Shown in pieces: positions 11,201 to 22,285 of a stretch of 64,000 nucleotides of DNA. The translations under genes were made by a program, and so were the position numbers. Within the stretch, counting starts at the first letter, position 1. Every line of letters begins with the position of its first letter. The notes under the pieces were generated by a model that worked only from the letters and a program-made list of their open reading frames with translations, ran no database searches and was not told where the DNA came from. Origin of the DNA: Rhinopithecus roxellana (lineage: Eukaryota; Chordata; Mammalia; Primates; Cercopithecidae); assembly GCF_007565055.1 (NCBI RefSeq), contig NC_044557.1:140434493-140498492 (forward strand). The letters are read 5' to 3'.

Positions 11201-13395
11201 TGAATCAGGCATCCCTATCGCTTAAAGACGAAGGTACCCAATACGGTATCTTTGCTTCTGACTGATGATTTACCATGTACCCTTCAAGTACATGAAGTAT
11301 TGTGATTTATTTACATGCTAGTTTACTAGTCATCAGCTATTCCTCAGCAAAACGCATGCTTGCAGAATTGAATTGGATATACTAATCTTAGACTATACTG
11401 AGATTGTTTCAATTTCAAGAGATCTGAGAGCGTATCTTTCTTTACCTGTAAATATGTAACTTAGAGAAGATCAATGAAATTAAATGAATCAATTATTTTT
11501 GAAATTCCAGAATTTATGATGTATTGTTTTGTCTTTAAGTATTTTCTACTTTCAATACTGCAAATACCAGATCAATTGATTAGCTTCATTAGATGACAGA
11601 CTATCATATAAAATTGTTAAGCATCAATAGCTATCTGCCTGATATTTCATTCTCGTAATTCAATTTTTGTATTTGGTCAGAATCAAGAATGTAGTTTCAG
11701 GTTGCAGTAGGATAAAAATGGCACATACAGAGGTAGAGCTTGCTTTAAGTCAATAAACATTCTTTATTATTTTGATCAGCTTTAATCCACATTAATATTA
11801 TACCTAATTCGTAAGTGTCAAGCAAGGTGTATAGATTATAGAATTACCTCCAGAATCTGACTTTCTCAGAATAAACTAGATAAGTTACTGAATTTCTGAA
11901 CTAAAATGGATGCTATAGCCCACTTGAGACGGTAACTGAGTGTTTACAGCAACAATGAAACAGACCGAGATTTTCTAGAATGCTTTGAAATACAAATGAC
12001 TTTGTATCTGGGTCAGATAGGTTATTCTGTTCAACCCAGTTTTAATGGAATTCACTTAGAGTTCAATCCTATAATGTTTTACTGCATAAATCAAAATCAT
12101 ATCTTTTAGTTAATACTCTGTCATGTCAATCACACTTTTAGCAAGATTCTAATCTCTATGCAAACATAAGGTCAGGATTTTACAGGCAAAAATAAATTTT
12201 AATACAAAGTTTGTTAAAACTTTATCGTATTTTTTTTCTCCCTTGGTTTATCTAATAGTGAGGGTTAATTTTTGAGACTATTTAAAAATGGAATTATCCA
12301 TGAAGATATAAGCCTGCTGGGAAGAGGTAACATCTACTTCTCTGTTACAAACAGAAAATGATTCTTAGTGCTCAATAAATGTTAAATTATGAATAATAAT
12401 AAATGCACATAAAGCCTGAAAGAAAATGTTGCTGAATGCACATCTATTTATTGATTCCATCTCCATAGCACTTCCTTGTTGAAGAAAGCTTTATAAACTT
12501 AAACCAAGATTATGCCAGAAAGATAAGAAAATGATAGAAAAGGTGGAAGATTGCACAAAGGAAAGCAAATACAGCCCCTGAATGTGCAAAGTAGGAAACT
12601 GCTTTTGGTAAAATTTTATGTGTATCCTAAAACTACACAGTAAATTTGTTAGAAAATTTGAAGAGAAAGTAATCTCTAGTAAGTTTAAACTCACTTATCA
12701 TAGAAAACTGCTGTAAAATGGCTCAATTCAGCAGAAGTCTTTTACACAAAACAAATGAAATTATGAAGACTAACTTCGAAGCAGGTATATAAAAGCAACC
12801 GGGATAAAGTTCCCAGGAGCCTTTTCAGTAGATTAAACATATGTCATGGTCATGGAGCTTTAAAGCAGAGCTTTACTTCTACTGGAGAAATCAAATCAGT
12901 GCTACTGAAGGTCACTCCTAATCAGAAAAAAAAAAAAAAAAAAAAAAAGAAAATATATGAGTGAGACATAAGACAGACTGGCGATCCAGACTAAATAACT
13001 GGGAAAGCAAGATAACAAAAGGAAATAAAAGAATCTCTTGTAGTAGAGAACTATTCTGAGCTGAATAAATCTATGTGACTGCTCATTATCAACGAAATTA
13101 TATTTGAAATGGACTAACATCCAGATATATCTTGGTGACAGTTGTGGTTTCAGGAACAAAAAAATCCTAGGAATATCCAATTTGAAAAATCAAAATAGTT
13201 TGAAATAAAAATACTCCATACTAATTTAAAAAATCAGAATGACTTTTTTTATTTAAAAAAAAGTTGAAAAAAACATTGTTCAGAAGTAAAAGCACTTGCG
13301 TCTGGTTTGCTTTCTCCTTTCCAAGTGCAGATAAGACTGCAGTTTTACACCTACCTAAAAGTTGTTCAAGTGAGTTGTGATAAAATATTCATTCA
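11201..13395. other. Unassigned low-copy sequence with an A tract
   Basis: About 2.2 kb of AT-rich DNA with no recognised repeat family or gene. A pure A run of about 22 bases occurs near 12927-12948, with no retroelement 5' of it that I can identify. Confidence 0.45.
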
Positions 13396-13398
13396 TAT

Positions 13399-13405
13399 AC
13401 ACACA

Positions 13406-13474
<69 letters not shown>
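13399..13474. repeat. Compound (CA)n(TA)n(GA)n microsatellite
   Basis: A short CA run (about 13399-13408) passes directly into TA repeats (to 13440) and then GA repeats (13441-13474). The three blocks are uninterrupted. Reading frames that cross it give Tyr-Ile and Arg-Glu runs and are not genes. Confidence 0.97.
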
Positions 13475-13478
<4 letters not shown>

Positions 13479-15056
13479 AGAGATATAGGTATCTCCCTTA
13501 AGATGGTGCTAGTGGAAATGCAATGCACACACCACTGCTGGTCTGGGACAAGACAAATAGAGAAACCAAGTATAAATTGAGAATATGCATTCAGAACTTT
13601 AATATCGTTGCCATGACATTCAAGCACACAATTGTATATTTTAACAAAAGTGAGTGCAATAAAATGGAAAATACAAAAAAATTTACTCTTTACTGCAGAG
13701 GAACTCTACCTTGAAAGATAGAGTGGGTCTTAAAATGCAAATCTAAAGACATCCCAAGTATGGAAAAACATGAGGGAGATACATGTTGACTGAGGACTTG
13801 GTATCAAAACAAATGATATAACATTGAGAGTTCTGTCAGTATTAAGTATAATTATAAAAACTTGAAAATCCAAATAACTTTAACTCAAACGAAAAACAGC
13901 TTTTCCCCATCCCCCCTACCAATCTCTCTTTCTCTCTTTCAAGAAATCTGAAAATGTCAGTCATCCAGGGCTGGAAGAGAGATTCCTCAGTCATCACAGA
14001 CCAGGTCTCGCTGTGGCTTTCTTATTATCCCTAGAATAAGGCCTCCATTCCTCCACTCTTAAGGCGGACGACGGGAAGGACAAAATGTTGCCTGCCTACC
14101 AGCTGAGTTAGCCCCTTTAAAAATAACTTTCTGGAATCATTACCTCAAAGGTTTTCTTTTCCAGATGTATCTTGATTTATGATGGGCTTATGTTCAGATA
14201 AACTCATCATAAATTAAAAATATCATTAAGTAGAAAATGCATTTAATATACCTGTATATTGAATCAATTCTCAACCCGGCTTCCTGTTTTCAGCCTCTCC
14301 TTTGTCCCTACTTATAGAGGTACCTGGTGAACTCTAATTCTAGTGCCCCTTTATGTGCTGGTGCAAATCAGGTTGTTTCTTGGCTTTCTTACTTGCTTTA
14401 TTAAAACCTCTTGTTCATCTACTTTCCAACTCTCAAAAGTCTGTTGCAATCCCATTCAATGTTTTCAGTGTGTTTATGTGTGACAGAGACAGATACAGAG
14501 AGAGAGGTTTCAGGAGAAAGCGGGAGTAAAACCATTTTCTACATAGTCCTTAACAATTCTTTCACAATTCTGCAGCTAACTTATATTCACAACTTAGGTC
14601 ACACTTTAAGACATTTTTGCTTTCCGATAGGCATGCCCTGGCCTCCCAGTCTGACCGAGACTCCCACATACTATTTTTTTGTCTCACAGAAATCTGCTCC
14701 TTCCATTCCTTACATTTAACCACAGCTATTAATATTTTATTCTATTCTGTTTAGCCTTAGTTTTGTCTCTTCCTGTAATAAGCTGTAAACGTGGTGGTAG
14801 GAGAATTCCAGCTAAGATTTGGAGACTACAGGATTGTCTCCAACCCAGCCCAAAGGAGGCAGTAATACTGTTTTATTGATTTAATATTGAGAAGAATCAA
14901 CTAAATGAGAGTGGTTACAAAAACTTCTGGGAACAAAAACATAAAACAAATCATGACACACTTTTGTCTGCCTACACTAATCAAATGTATTTAAAGTATT
15001 ATTATTTATTTATTGTCTTGAAAATTATATTACTTGTTTTCATTTCTTCATCAAAC
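13475..15056. other. Mostly unassigned sequence
   Basis: No gene recognised. The stretch 14150-14262 ('gatttatgatgggcttatgt', 'ctcatcataaattaaaaata', 'gaaaatgcatttaatatacc') resembles a known primate/mammalian interspersed repeat, but I cannot assign its family. The 102-codon frame at 14411-14719 has no recognisable domain. Confidence 0.4.
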
Positions 15057-15066
15057 ATACAATGTA

Positions 15067-15356
15067 GGTCAGGTGCTGTGGCTCATGCCTGTAATCCCAG
15101 CACTTTGGGAGGTCAAGGCAGGTGGATTACCCGAGGTCAGGAGTTGTAGACCAGCCTGGCCAACATAGTGAAACCCTGTCTTTACTAAAAATATAAAAAT
15201 TAGCCGGGAATGCTGGCACACACCTGTAATCCCAGCTACTCTGGAGGCTGAAGGAGGAAAATCGCTTGAACCCAGGAGGCAGAGGTTGCAGTGAGCCGAG
15301 ATCCTGCCATTGCACTCCAGGATGGGTGACAAGAGTGAAACACCATCTTAAAAAAA
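15067..15356 (+). mobile_element. AluS, full length
   Basis: Both arms are present, from 'ggtcaggtgctgtggctcat' to 'gcactccaggatgggtgac' and a short A tail. It is flanked by a perfect 10-bp target duplication, atacaatgta (15057-15066 and 15357-15366). Antisense and sense open frames here are Alu-derived. Confidence 0.95.
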
Positions 15357-15366
15357 ATACAATGTA

Positions 15367-16442
15367 TGCACACAGTAAAATTATAGCAAACACAACAGTA
15401 CAAAATTTAGAGTGCAATGTAAAAGTCTCGCTTTTCAATACATCTTTATCCCTAGAAACAGATTCTGTTTAGAGTTTGTCAATCAGTTTTGCAAGACTTT
15501 CTGTTTGTACCCTATGACTGCCTCTCCCTGTGGTCTCACTGGCACTACTCTTACGTATTTTTGGACTTAATCCTAGAATTATAAGGATTTTTTTGATAAG
15601 TAGCATTAAAGTAGAAAAGGTCCTTGACTGGAAATAAAAAGTAAGAGTCTTGCCTAATTTTCTGTGTCCTAAGTCTACTGGTGGACATAGGAATCATGCT
15701 ATCTTTTCCCATCCCAGCCACAGATATCTCAGTATTTGTTAAAACGATTTTAGCACATTTTGTATTTCTTTCCTTCCTTCTTTACTTCCTCCTCCCTTTC
15801 AACCTTTCCCTCCTCCTCCTCCTCTTCCTCTTCTCTTTCTTCAATAAATACATTAACCGTTTTTTAAGAAAGTCATAGCTTAATAGTTTGGCATGGAAGG
15901 ACAGCATGAGAATCTGACACTGTACTTTCTGTAAAAGGTCTTCATATATACCCACAGAGGGCTCTGATCTGGTATGTACAACTTATACTTCTATGAAAAC
16001 TGATACTCTTGCAGAATATGATATCCAAGCACACAATTGTATATTTTAACAAAATACTGCAAGCACTCCCTTATCCACTTCAGCTGGTTTCTCATTAGGT
16101 CATGTGCACACTATATCCATTGGCAATGAGCCCAGCACAGGCCTAGGAGTTGCCTAGGAGTGGCAGTCCTTATGGCCTAAACTGCCTTTCAAGTTTACCT
16201 AAGATCCAAGAGCACTTTAGCTTATGTGGCAAGTCTTGTTGGAACTCAAGTTCCAACCACTGGGATGGTTGACTCCCCTCTTGCTAGTGCTGGTTCAACT
16301 GTGCCCTCCATGTGTGGACATCAGCTTCACTCTGCAAGGTAATTGCTTCCTGCTGTGACAGGGCAGCACCAAGTTCAATGCACGGTCCCACAATCACAGT
16401 GATCTCCCTCTGCCAACTGTACAGATTCTTCCAAGCGACAAG
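15367..16442. other. Unassigned sequence, partly repeat-like
   Basis: 15367-16100 is low-copy DNA with a CT-rich tract near 15770-15840. 16120-16440 has the GC content and look of a medium-reiteration element ('gcctaggagttgcctaggag', 'gcctaaactgcctttcaagt'), but I cannot name it. No gene. Confidence 0.4.
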
Positions 16443-16585
16443 GCTGCTGCCTCCCCAGCCACGTGGAACTGTAAGTGCATTAAAACTCTTTCCTTTGTAA
16501 ATTGCCCAGTCTAAGGTATGTCTTTATCAACAATGTGAAAACAGACTAATACAGTAAATTGGTACCAGAAGAGTGGGGTATGATG
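16443..16585 (+). mobile_element. Truncated THE1-type LTR 3' end plus start of internal region
   Basis: The last ~110 bp of a THE1-type LTR ('tccccagccacgtggaactg' to 'cagactaataca') are followed by ~25 bp of THE1 internal sequence ('gtaaattggtaccagaagag'). The same junction recurs at 17065-17195 in the complete element downstream. Everything 5' of 16443 and 3' of 16585 is unrelated to THE1, so this is a fragment of a second copy. Confidence 0.8.
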
Positions 16586-16833
16586 AAGGGGTGGCATCAG
16601 TGATTCAAGACTGTCTTTCCTACCCTCTTCAGTGCCTCTTTCACTGATACAAATTTAAAACCAGATACTGTGATTGCTCACCTGCTTTTTGATTCTTATG
16701 AAGGTGTTTTTTGTGTAGTTGTCAAAGTTGGTGTTACCGTTGGAGGGATGATTGGAAGAGGCTTCTATTCAACCATCTTGGCCCATCCTCTCTCCTCATT
16801 TTTAATGCCAAAGATTGTTATGCAGTTAGAATT
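16586..16833. other. Spacer between two THE1 copies, repeat-like
   Basis: About 250 bp separates the truncated junction from the complete element. Phrases such as 'tgtgattgctcacctgcttt' and 'ttctattcaaccatcttggc' look like an interspersed repeat that I cannot assign. No gene. Confidence 0.4.
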
Positions 16834-17170
16834 TGATATGGTATGGCTATGTCCCCACCCAAATCTCATCTTAAATTCCTGCATGTCATGGGAGAGTCCT
16901 CATGGGAGGTAACCAAATCATGGGGCAGGTTTTTCCTATGCTGTCCTCCTATAGTGAGTAAGTCTCACGAAATCTGATGGTTTTATAAAGGAGAGTTTCC
17001 CTGAACAAGTTCTCTTCTCTGCCACCATATGAGACATGCTTTTCACCTTCCTCCGTGATTGTGAGGCCTCCCCAGCCACGTGGAACTGTAAGTCCATGAA
17101 ACCTCTTTCTTTTGTGAATTGCCCAGTGTAAGGTATGTCTTTATCAGCAGTGTGAAAACAGACTAATACA
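16834..17170 (+). mobile_element. THE1 5' LTR
   Basis: A 337-bp LTR starting tgatatgg and ending taataca. It is collinear with THE1: 'ccccacccaaatctcatctt', 'agtaagtctcacgaaatctg', 'ggttttataaaggagag' (TATA region), 'gtgattgtgaggcctcccc', 'gtccatgaaacctctttc'. The preceding 5 bases (gaatt) match 4 of 5 bases after the 3' LTR (gactt), consistent with an old 5-bp target duplication. Confidence 0.93.
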
Positions 17171-18723
17171 GTAAATTGATACCAGAAGAGTGGGGCACTG
17201 CAGTAAGGATACCTGAAAACATGGAAGCAGCTTTGGAACTGGGTAACAGGAAGAAGTTGGAACACTTTGGATGGGTCAGAAGACAGGAAATGTGGGAAAG
17301 TTAGGAACTTCCTAGAGACTTGTTCAATGGCTTTGCCCAAAATGCTGATAGTTATGTGGATAATAAAGTCCAGGCTGATGTGGTCTCAGATAGAAATGAG
17401 GAATTTGTTGGAAAACGGAGCAAAGGTGACTCTTATGTTTTAGCTAAGAGACTGGAAGCATTTTAACACTGCCCTATAGATTTGTGGAACTTTGAACTTG
17501 AGAGAGATGATTTAGGGTAACTGGTAGAAGAAATTTCTAAGCAGCAAAGCATTCAAGAGGTGACTTGGGTGCTGTCTAAGGCATTCAGTTTTAAAAGGCA
17601 AACAGAGCATAAAAGTTTGGAAACTTTGCAGCCTGTCAATATGATAGAAAAGTAACTCCCATTTTATGAGGAGAAATTCAAGCTGGCTGCAAAAATTAGC
17701 ATAAGTAATGAGAAGCCAAACGTTAACCCCTAAGACAATGGGGAAAATGTCTCCAGGGCATGTAAGAGGTCTTCATAGCAGCCCCTCCCATCACAGGCCT
17801 GGAGGTTTAGGAGGAAAACATGGTTTCTTGGACTGGTCTCAGGGTCCCTGTGCTGTGTGCAGCCCGGCCTACAGACTTCGTGCCCTGCATCGTGGCTGTT
17901 CCAGATGTGGCTGAAAGGGGCCAACACAGACCTTGGGCCATGGCTTCAGAGGGTTACAATGCTCAAGCTTTGGCAGCTTTCACGTGGTGTTGAGTCTGAG
18001 TGCACACAGAAGTCAAGAATTGGGGTTTGGGAACCTACAAGTAGATTTCAGAGAAGTATGAAAATATCTGGATATCCAGGCAGAAGTTTGCTGTAGGGGC
18101 AAGGCCCTCATGGAGAACCTCTGCTAGGGCAATATGGAAGAGAAATGTGGGGTACAAGCCCCCACACAGAGTCCCTACAGGGGCACCACTTACTGGAGCT
18201 GTGAGAAGAGGGCCACTGTCCTCCAGACCCCAGAATGGTAGATCCACTGACAACTTGCACCATGCACCTGGAAAAGCTGCAGACATTCAATGCCAGCCCA
18301 TGAAAGCAGCCAGGAAAGAGGCTGTACCCTGCAAAGCCATAGGGGAAGAGCTGCCCAAGATCATGGGAACCACCTCTTGCATCAGTGTGACTTAGATTTG
18401 AGGTTTGGAGTCAAAGCAGATCATTTTGGAGCCTTAAGATTTGACTTTTCTACTGGATTTCAGACTTGCACGGGGCATATAGCCCCTTTGTTTTGGCAAA
18501 TTTCTCCCATTTAGAACAGCTATATGCTGTACCCGTTGTATCTAGGAAGTAACTAACTTGCTTTTGATTTTACAGACTCATAGGCGAAAGGCGATTGCCT
18601 TGTCTCAGATGAGACTCTGGACTGTGTACTTTCGAGTTAATGCTGACTTTTGGAGTACTGTTGGGAAGTCATGATTGGTTTTGCAATGTGAGGACATGAG
18701 ATTTGGGAGGGGCCAAGGCAGAA
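17171..18723 (+). mobile_element. THE1 internal region
   Basis: About 1.55 kb between the two LTRs, the usual size for a THE1 internal region. It begins 'gtaaattgataccagaagag', just inside the 5' LTR, and ends with a purine-rich tract (about 18700-18723) abutting the 3' LTR, as expected for plus-strand priming. Open frames are short and broken (for example 17708-17914, 17857-18096, 18147-18395), so no functional product is likely. MaLR elements encode no envelope and relied on other elements for replication. Confidence 0.92.
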
Positions 18724-19066
18724 TGACATGGTTTGTCTGTGTCCCCATCAAAATCTTATCTTGAATTCCCATGTGTTATAAGAGGGACCTGGTAGGAGGT
18801 AACTGAACCATGGGGCAGGTCTTTCCCAAGCTGTTCTCATGACAGTAAACAAGTGTCACAAAATCTGACGGTTTTATAAAGGGGGGTTTCCCTGCACAAG
18901 CTCTCTTCTCTTGTTTGCCACCATGTGAGAAGCGCCTTTCACCTTCTGCCATGATTGTGAGGCCTTCCCAGCCATGTGGAATTATAAGTCCATTATACCT
19001 CTTTCTTTTGTAAATTGTCCAGTCTCAGGTATGTCTTTATGAAAACCATGAAAACAGACTAATAAA
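18724..19066 (+). mobile_element. THE1 3' LTR
   Basis: A 343-bp LTR, tgacatgg to the degenerate end 'cagactaataaa'. It aligns along its length with the 5' LTR at 16834-17170, with many single-base differences and a few small indels, so the insertion is old. With the 5' LTR and internal region it makes a 2.23-kb near-complete element. Confidence 0.93.
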
Positions 19067-19852
19067 GACTTGAGGGTTAAATGTGCATAGAATTAGAATT
19101 ACAATTGAAAATTCAAAAGATAACAACATTTTAGTAAAATAAATAATATTTTAGTATAATCTTCAAAATAATAAGAATAATCTGTGTCTTTTTCCAGATA
19201 AACTCTTAATGAAGTACTAGTCTTTAAATAATCAAGGCACAAATTTTATAAAAAGGGAATTATACCAACATTCATAATATATATTACATTTTTTGTTTTC
19301 TTTACTTCTAACTCAAATTTACATTTTCTAAAATTACACTTTAAAATGATAAACAAATTAAGGTAGTAAAAATCTGTAGACTGTGACGTTAGTTGTGACT
19401 TTAATTTATGACTTTCTACCTGGAAGGTTTTCGTAACTTGTGAAGCTTCTGGGGGCTACTACACATCTTCAAGATGATGCACTAGTGCTTATAGCACAGT
19501 AAAGGCCCGTATTAGACTGTCAGGAAAAGGGAATTGCCATTGTTATTGTTACTGTTTTAGTTATTGTTATGATGATGATTGTTATTAGATTAGTTAGGGT
19601 CCCAGAAATGAGGAAAAGGAGGGGTAATGAGGAGAAGAGATTAAAGAGTAGAAAATCCTTTCCTGGAGAAGTGTGTTATGAACGAACTGCACTTGAAGCA
19701 GTAAAACTTTAACTCTCTAATTTGAGAGCCAACAGTTTGAATTGTAATATATGTTATTTTGAGAATATAAACATAATCTCTAATGCATATGCTCTTTCAA
19801 AGCTGATATAGAGATGATTAGTCGTTCTATAATCATAAGTTACTTTGATCTA
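19067..19852. other. Unassigned low-copy sequence
   Basis: AT-rich, with a short TTA/TTG-rich patch near 19538-19590. No gene or repeat family recognised. Confidence 0.45.
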
Positions 19853-19939
19853 TGTACATGAGGACTCAATCCAACACTTGGAAAATGGAGGCTTGGAAGA
19901 TGCAGGAAGTAGGCCAAAGCAGGAGTGACCTCTAGAAAC
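19853..19939 (+). repeat. 87-bp direct duplication, copy 1
   Basis: Identical, apart from two substitutions, to 20137-20223, 284 bp downstream. Copy 2 lies within the MLT1 LTR, whereas this copy sits immediately upstream of the LTR 5' end. The high identity means the duplication is far younger than the LTR. Confidence 0.95.
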
Positions 19940-20485
19940 TATTGTATCAAGGCAGAATAGTGGCCCCCTATAGATATCTATGTCCTAATCCTTACACGAA
20001 AAAAGGACTTTGCAGATGTAATTAAGACTATGGTCTTGAGATGGAAAAAGTATCTTGGATTATTTCAGTGGGCCCAATTTAATAACATTAAGTCCTTAAA
20101 AGCAAAATATGGGAGCCAAAGTATCAACCAGAGAGATGTACATGAGGACTCAATCCAACACTTGGAAAATGGAGGCTTGGAAGATGGAGGAAGCAGGCCA
20201 AAGCAGGAGTGACCTCTAGAAACCAGGAAAAGTCCTCGGCCAACAGCCAGCCAGAAAACAAGACTTAATCTGTGCAAGAAACTGAATTCTGCCAACAAAA
20301 AGATTACATTAACAGATTATCTTCTGGAGCCTCCTGAAAGAAATGCAACCTTGCCAGCACCTTCATTTTAGTTCACTGAGATCTGTGTCTGACCTCTGAT
20401 TAACAGAAGCACATGACAGTGAACAGTGTTGCTTAAACTGCTAAGTTTGTGGTAATTTGTTATGGAAGAAATAGAAAATGAATAC
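19940..20485 (+). mobile_element. MaLR LTR, MLT1-type
   Basis: Collinear with MLT1 LTRs: 'gcagaatagtggccccctat', 'atatctatgtcctaatcctt', 'gactttgcagatgtaattaa', 'cttggattatttcagtgggc', 'ccttgccagcaccttcattt', 'ctaagtttgtggtaatttgt', and 'aaaatgaatac' at the end. The block 20137-20223 inside it is the source or partner of the 87-bp duplication. Confidence 0.85.
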
Positions 20486-21214
20486 ATCTATGACTGGAAA
20501 AAATTACACAGATACCTAAACACTGCTATACTTCAATACCATATTAAAAGTACTTATCCATAACTTCAGGTTGTATTTATTGGAGGACAAATCTTGGTAG
20601 TGTTAATATGCTCATAACCAAAACAAAAATTGTATTGGACACTTGTTTCAACATTTGGTATACAAAAATGCTACCATGTTTATCAGCAATAATGCAAAAA
20701 CAGATAGCATCTTCATAATTTATTCTATGCACTTATGATTGTCATTCTTTTAAAATGGTCAAACTTTTTTTAGATTTAATGTACATATGTCTTTAAAGGT
20801 TGACAGTTTAACAGTTACGGAAAGCACTAAATATTATAGGGAATATAAAGTTTTGAAATATATCATTTCTTAAAACCACATTGAGTTTAATAAATGACTG
20901 AATTTTCTCCTGATCCAGTTAATTACCAAATTTAAGTGCATATATGTGTGTGTATGTATATATATATATGAATATACGAAGTAATATGAAATTCATGTGA
21001 AACATTTGGCTTTATTTTAGACATTTAAAGCAAGAGTCATTATCATTGAAGAATTTAGTGCTTCATAAGTAAAATTTCAAAGACTCAAAGAATAAACTAA
21101 TTCTAATAAATTATGTTTGTTTTTTAAGAAAATGTTTAAAATTTATCTTAAAATTAAGCATAACAAAAAGATTATAAATATTTCCATAGTATTTTCATGT
21201 CATCAAAGTATTTT
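20486..21214. other. Unassigned low-copy sequence
   Basis: AT-rich, with a short TG/TA microsatellite (20944-20970). No gene or repeat family recognised. Confidence 0.45.
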
Positions 21215-21523
21215 GGCTGGGCACTGTGGCTTACACCTGTAACACCAGCATTTTGGGAGGCCAAGGTGGGAGGATAACTTGAGCCCAGGAGTTCAAGACC
21301 AGACTGGGAAAGAAAATGAGATTTTTTTCTCTACAAAAAAATAAATAAATAAATTAGCCAGGCATGGTGGTGAGCACCTGTTGTCCCAGCTACTGAAGAG
21401 GCTGAGTTGGGAGGATTGCTTGAGCCTGGGAAGTAGGTTGCAGTGAAATGTGATTGCACCACTGCACTCCAGTCTTGACAATAGAGACCCTGTCCCCTCA
21501 ACCACCAAAAGAAAAAGAAAAAA
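21215..21523 (+). mobile_element. AluJ, full length
   Basis: Dimeric Alu with the older J-type states ('gggaggataacttgagccca', 'ggaggattgcttgagcctgg'). It has an A-rich linker expanded to aaataaataaat, and the right arm ends 'ctgcactccagtcttgacaa'. Divergence is high throughout. Confidence 0.88.
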
Positions 21524-22285
21524 AATTCTGGAGTTTAAGTGTATCTTAGAAGTCACCAGGTCTAATATTTTTCTTATACAATGCCTGCAATAGATGGTCT
21601 CTAACCTCTGACTGAATACCTCCAGCAAAGGTCAAATGTTATGAAAATGTATATGTTATTTTTTAATAATTGTAATTATTTGAAAGTACAAACTAATATA
21701 GCATCAAAACATCTGATGACTGGCTCTACATTGATTTTTTAAAATCTATGCAAATACGTGAATATACTACTAAAGAGTTAATTTTGGCCAAGTCCAAATA
21801 ACCCATTTGATTTCCAAATATTGATGAAGCAGAACATAACATAACAACTTCTTTTTGACTTTGTCCATTTCCAGACACTAAGCTAGACTTTTACCATATT
21901 TTACTTCATTAAATAGTCTTGCAAATCATTAGATGAAATCAATCAGTAAATTCTTTCATGAAATGTTAGTGGACTTCCAGAATCAATGGCTCCCGAAGAA
22001 TTGAGCCCTTAATTGTAACTGGTTTGCTGGCAGGATCTGGCTGAGAATCTTTTTCCAAGCAGTCCAAAACTTCAGTCTTACTGTTCATCATTTCACATTG
22101 CTGAATTATGATTCAGACGTTACTGATGAGCCAATTTTGTTTTATTTTATAGATAATGGCCCCTATGAAGTATAAAAAAGTAAACGATACATGAAAGTGT
22201 ACAATTAGATGTTTTTATGAAGTTTTCTTTTTTTTTTTGGAAGAAAGCTTTTGGAGCATCTGTTAACTATTTTGGTTAACATTAC
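21524..22285. other. Unassigned low-copy sequence
   Basis: No gene recognised. A weak MIR-like patch may lie near 21865-21935 ('cagacactaagctagacttt'), too diverged for a firm call. Confidence 0.4.

Noticed and set aside
13355..13627. 90-codon antisense frame with Ser-Leu and Tyr-Ile runs
   Set aside because: Created by the GA and TA microsatellite.
16936..17340. 134-codon antisense open frame
   Set aside because: It lies antisense across the THE1 5' LTR and the start of the internal region, so it is a by-product of repeat sequence.
17708..18514. Cluster of sense frames in the THE1 internal region
   Set aside because: Each is short and they are broken by stops and frame changes, as expected for an ancient MaLR element. 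No functional product is supported.
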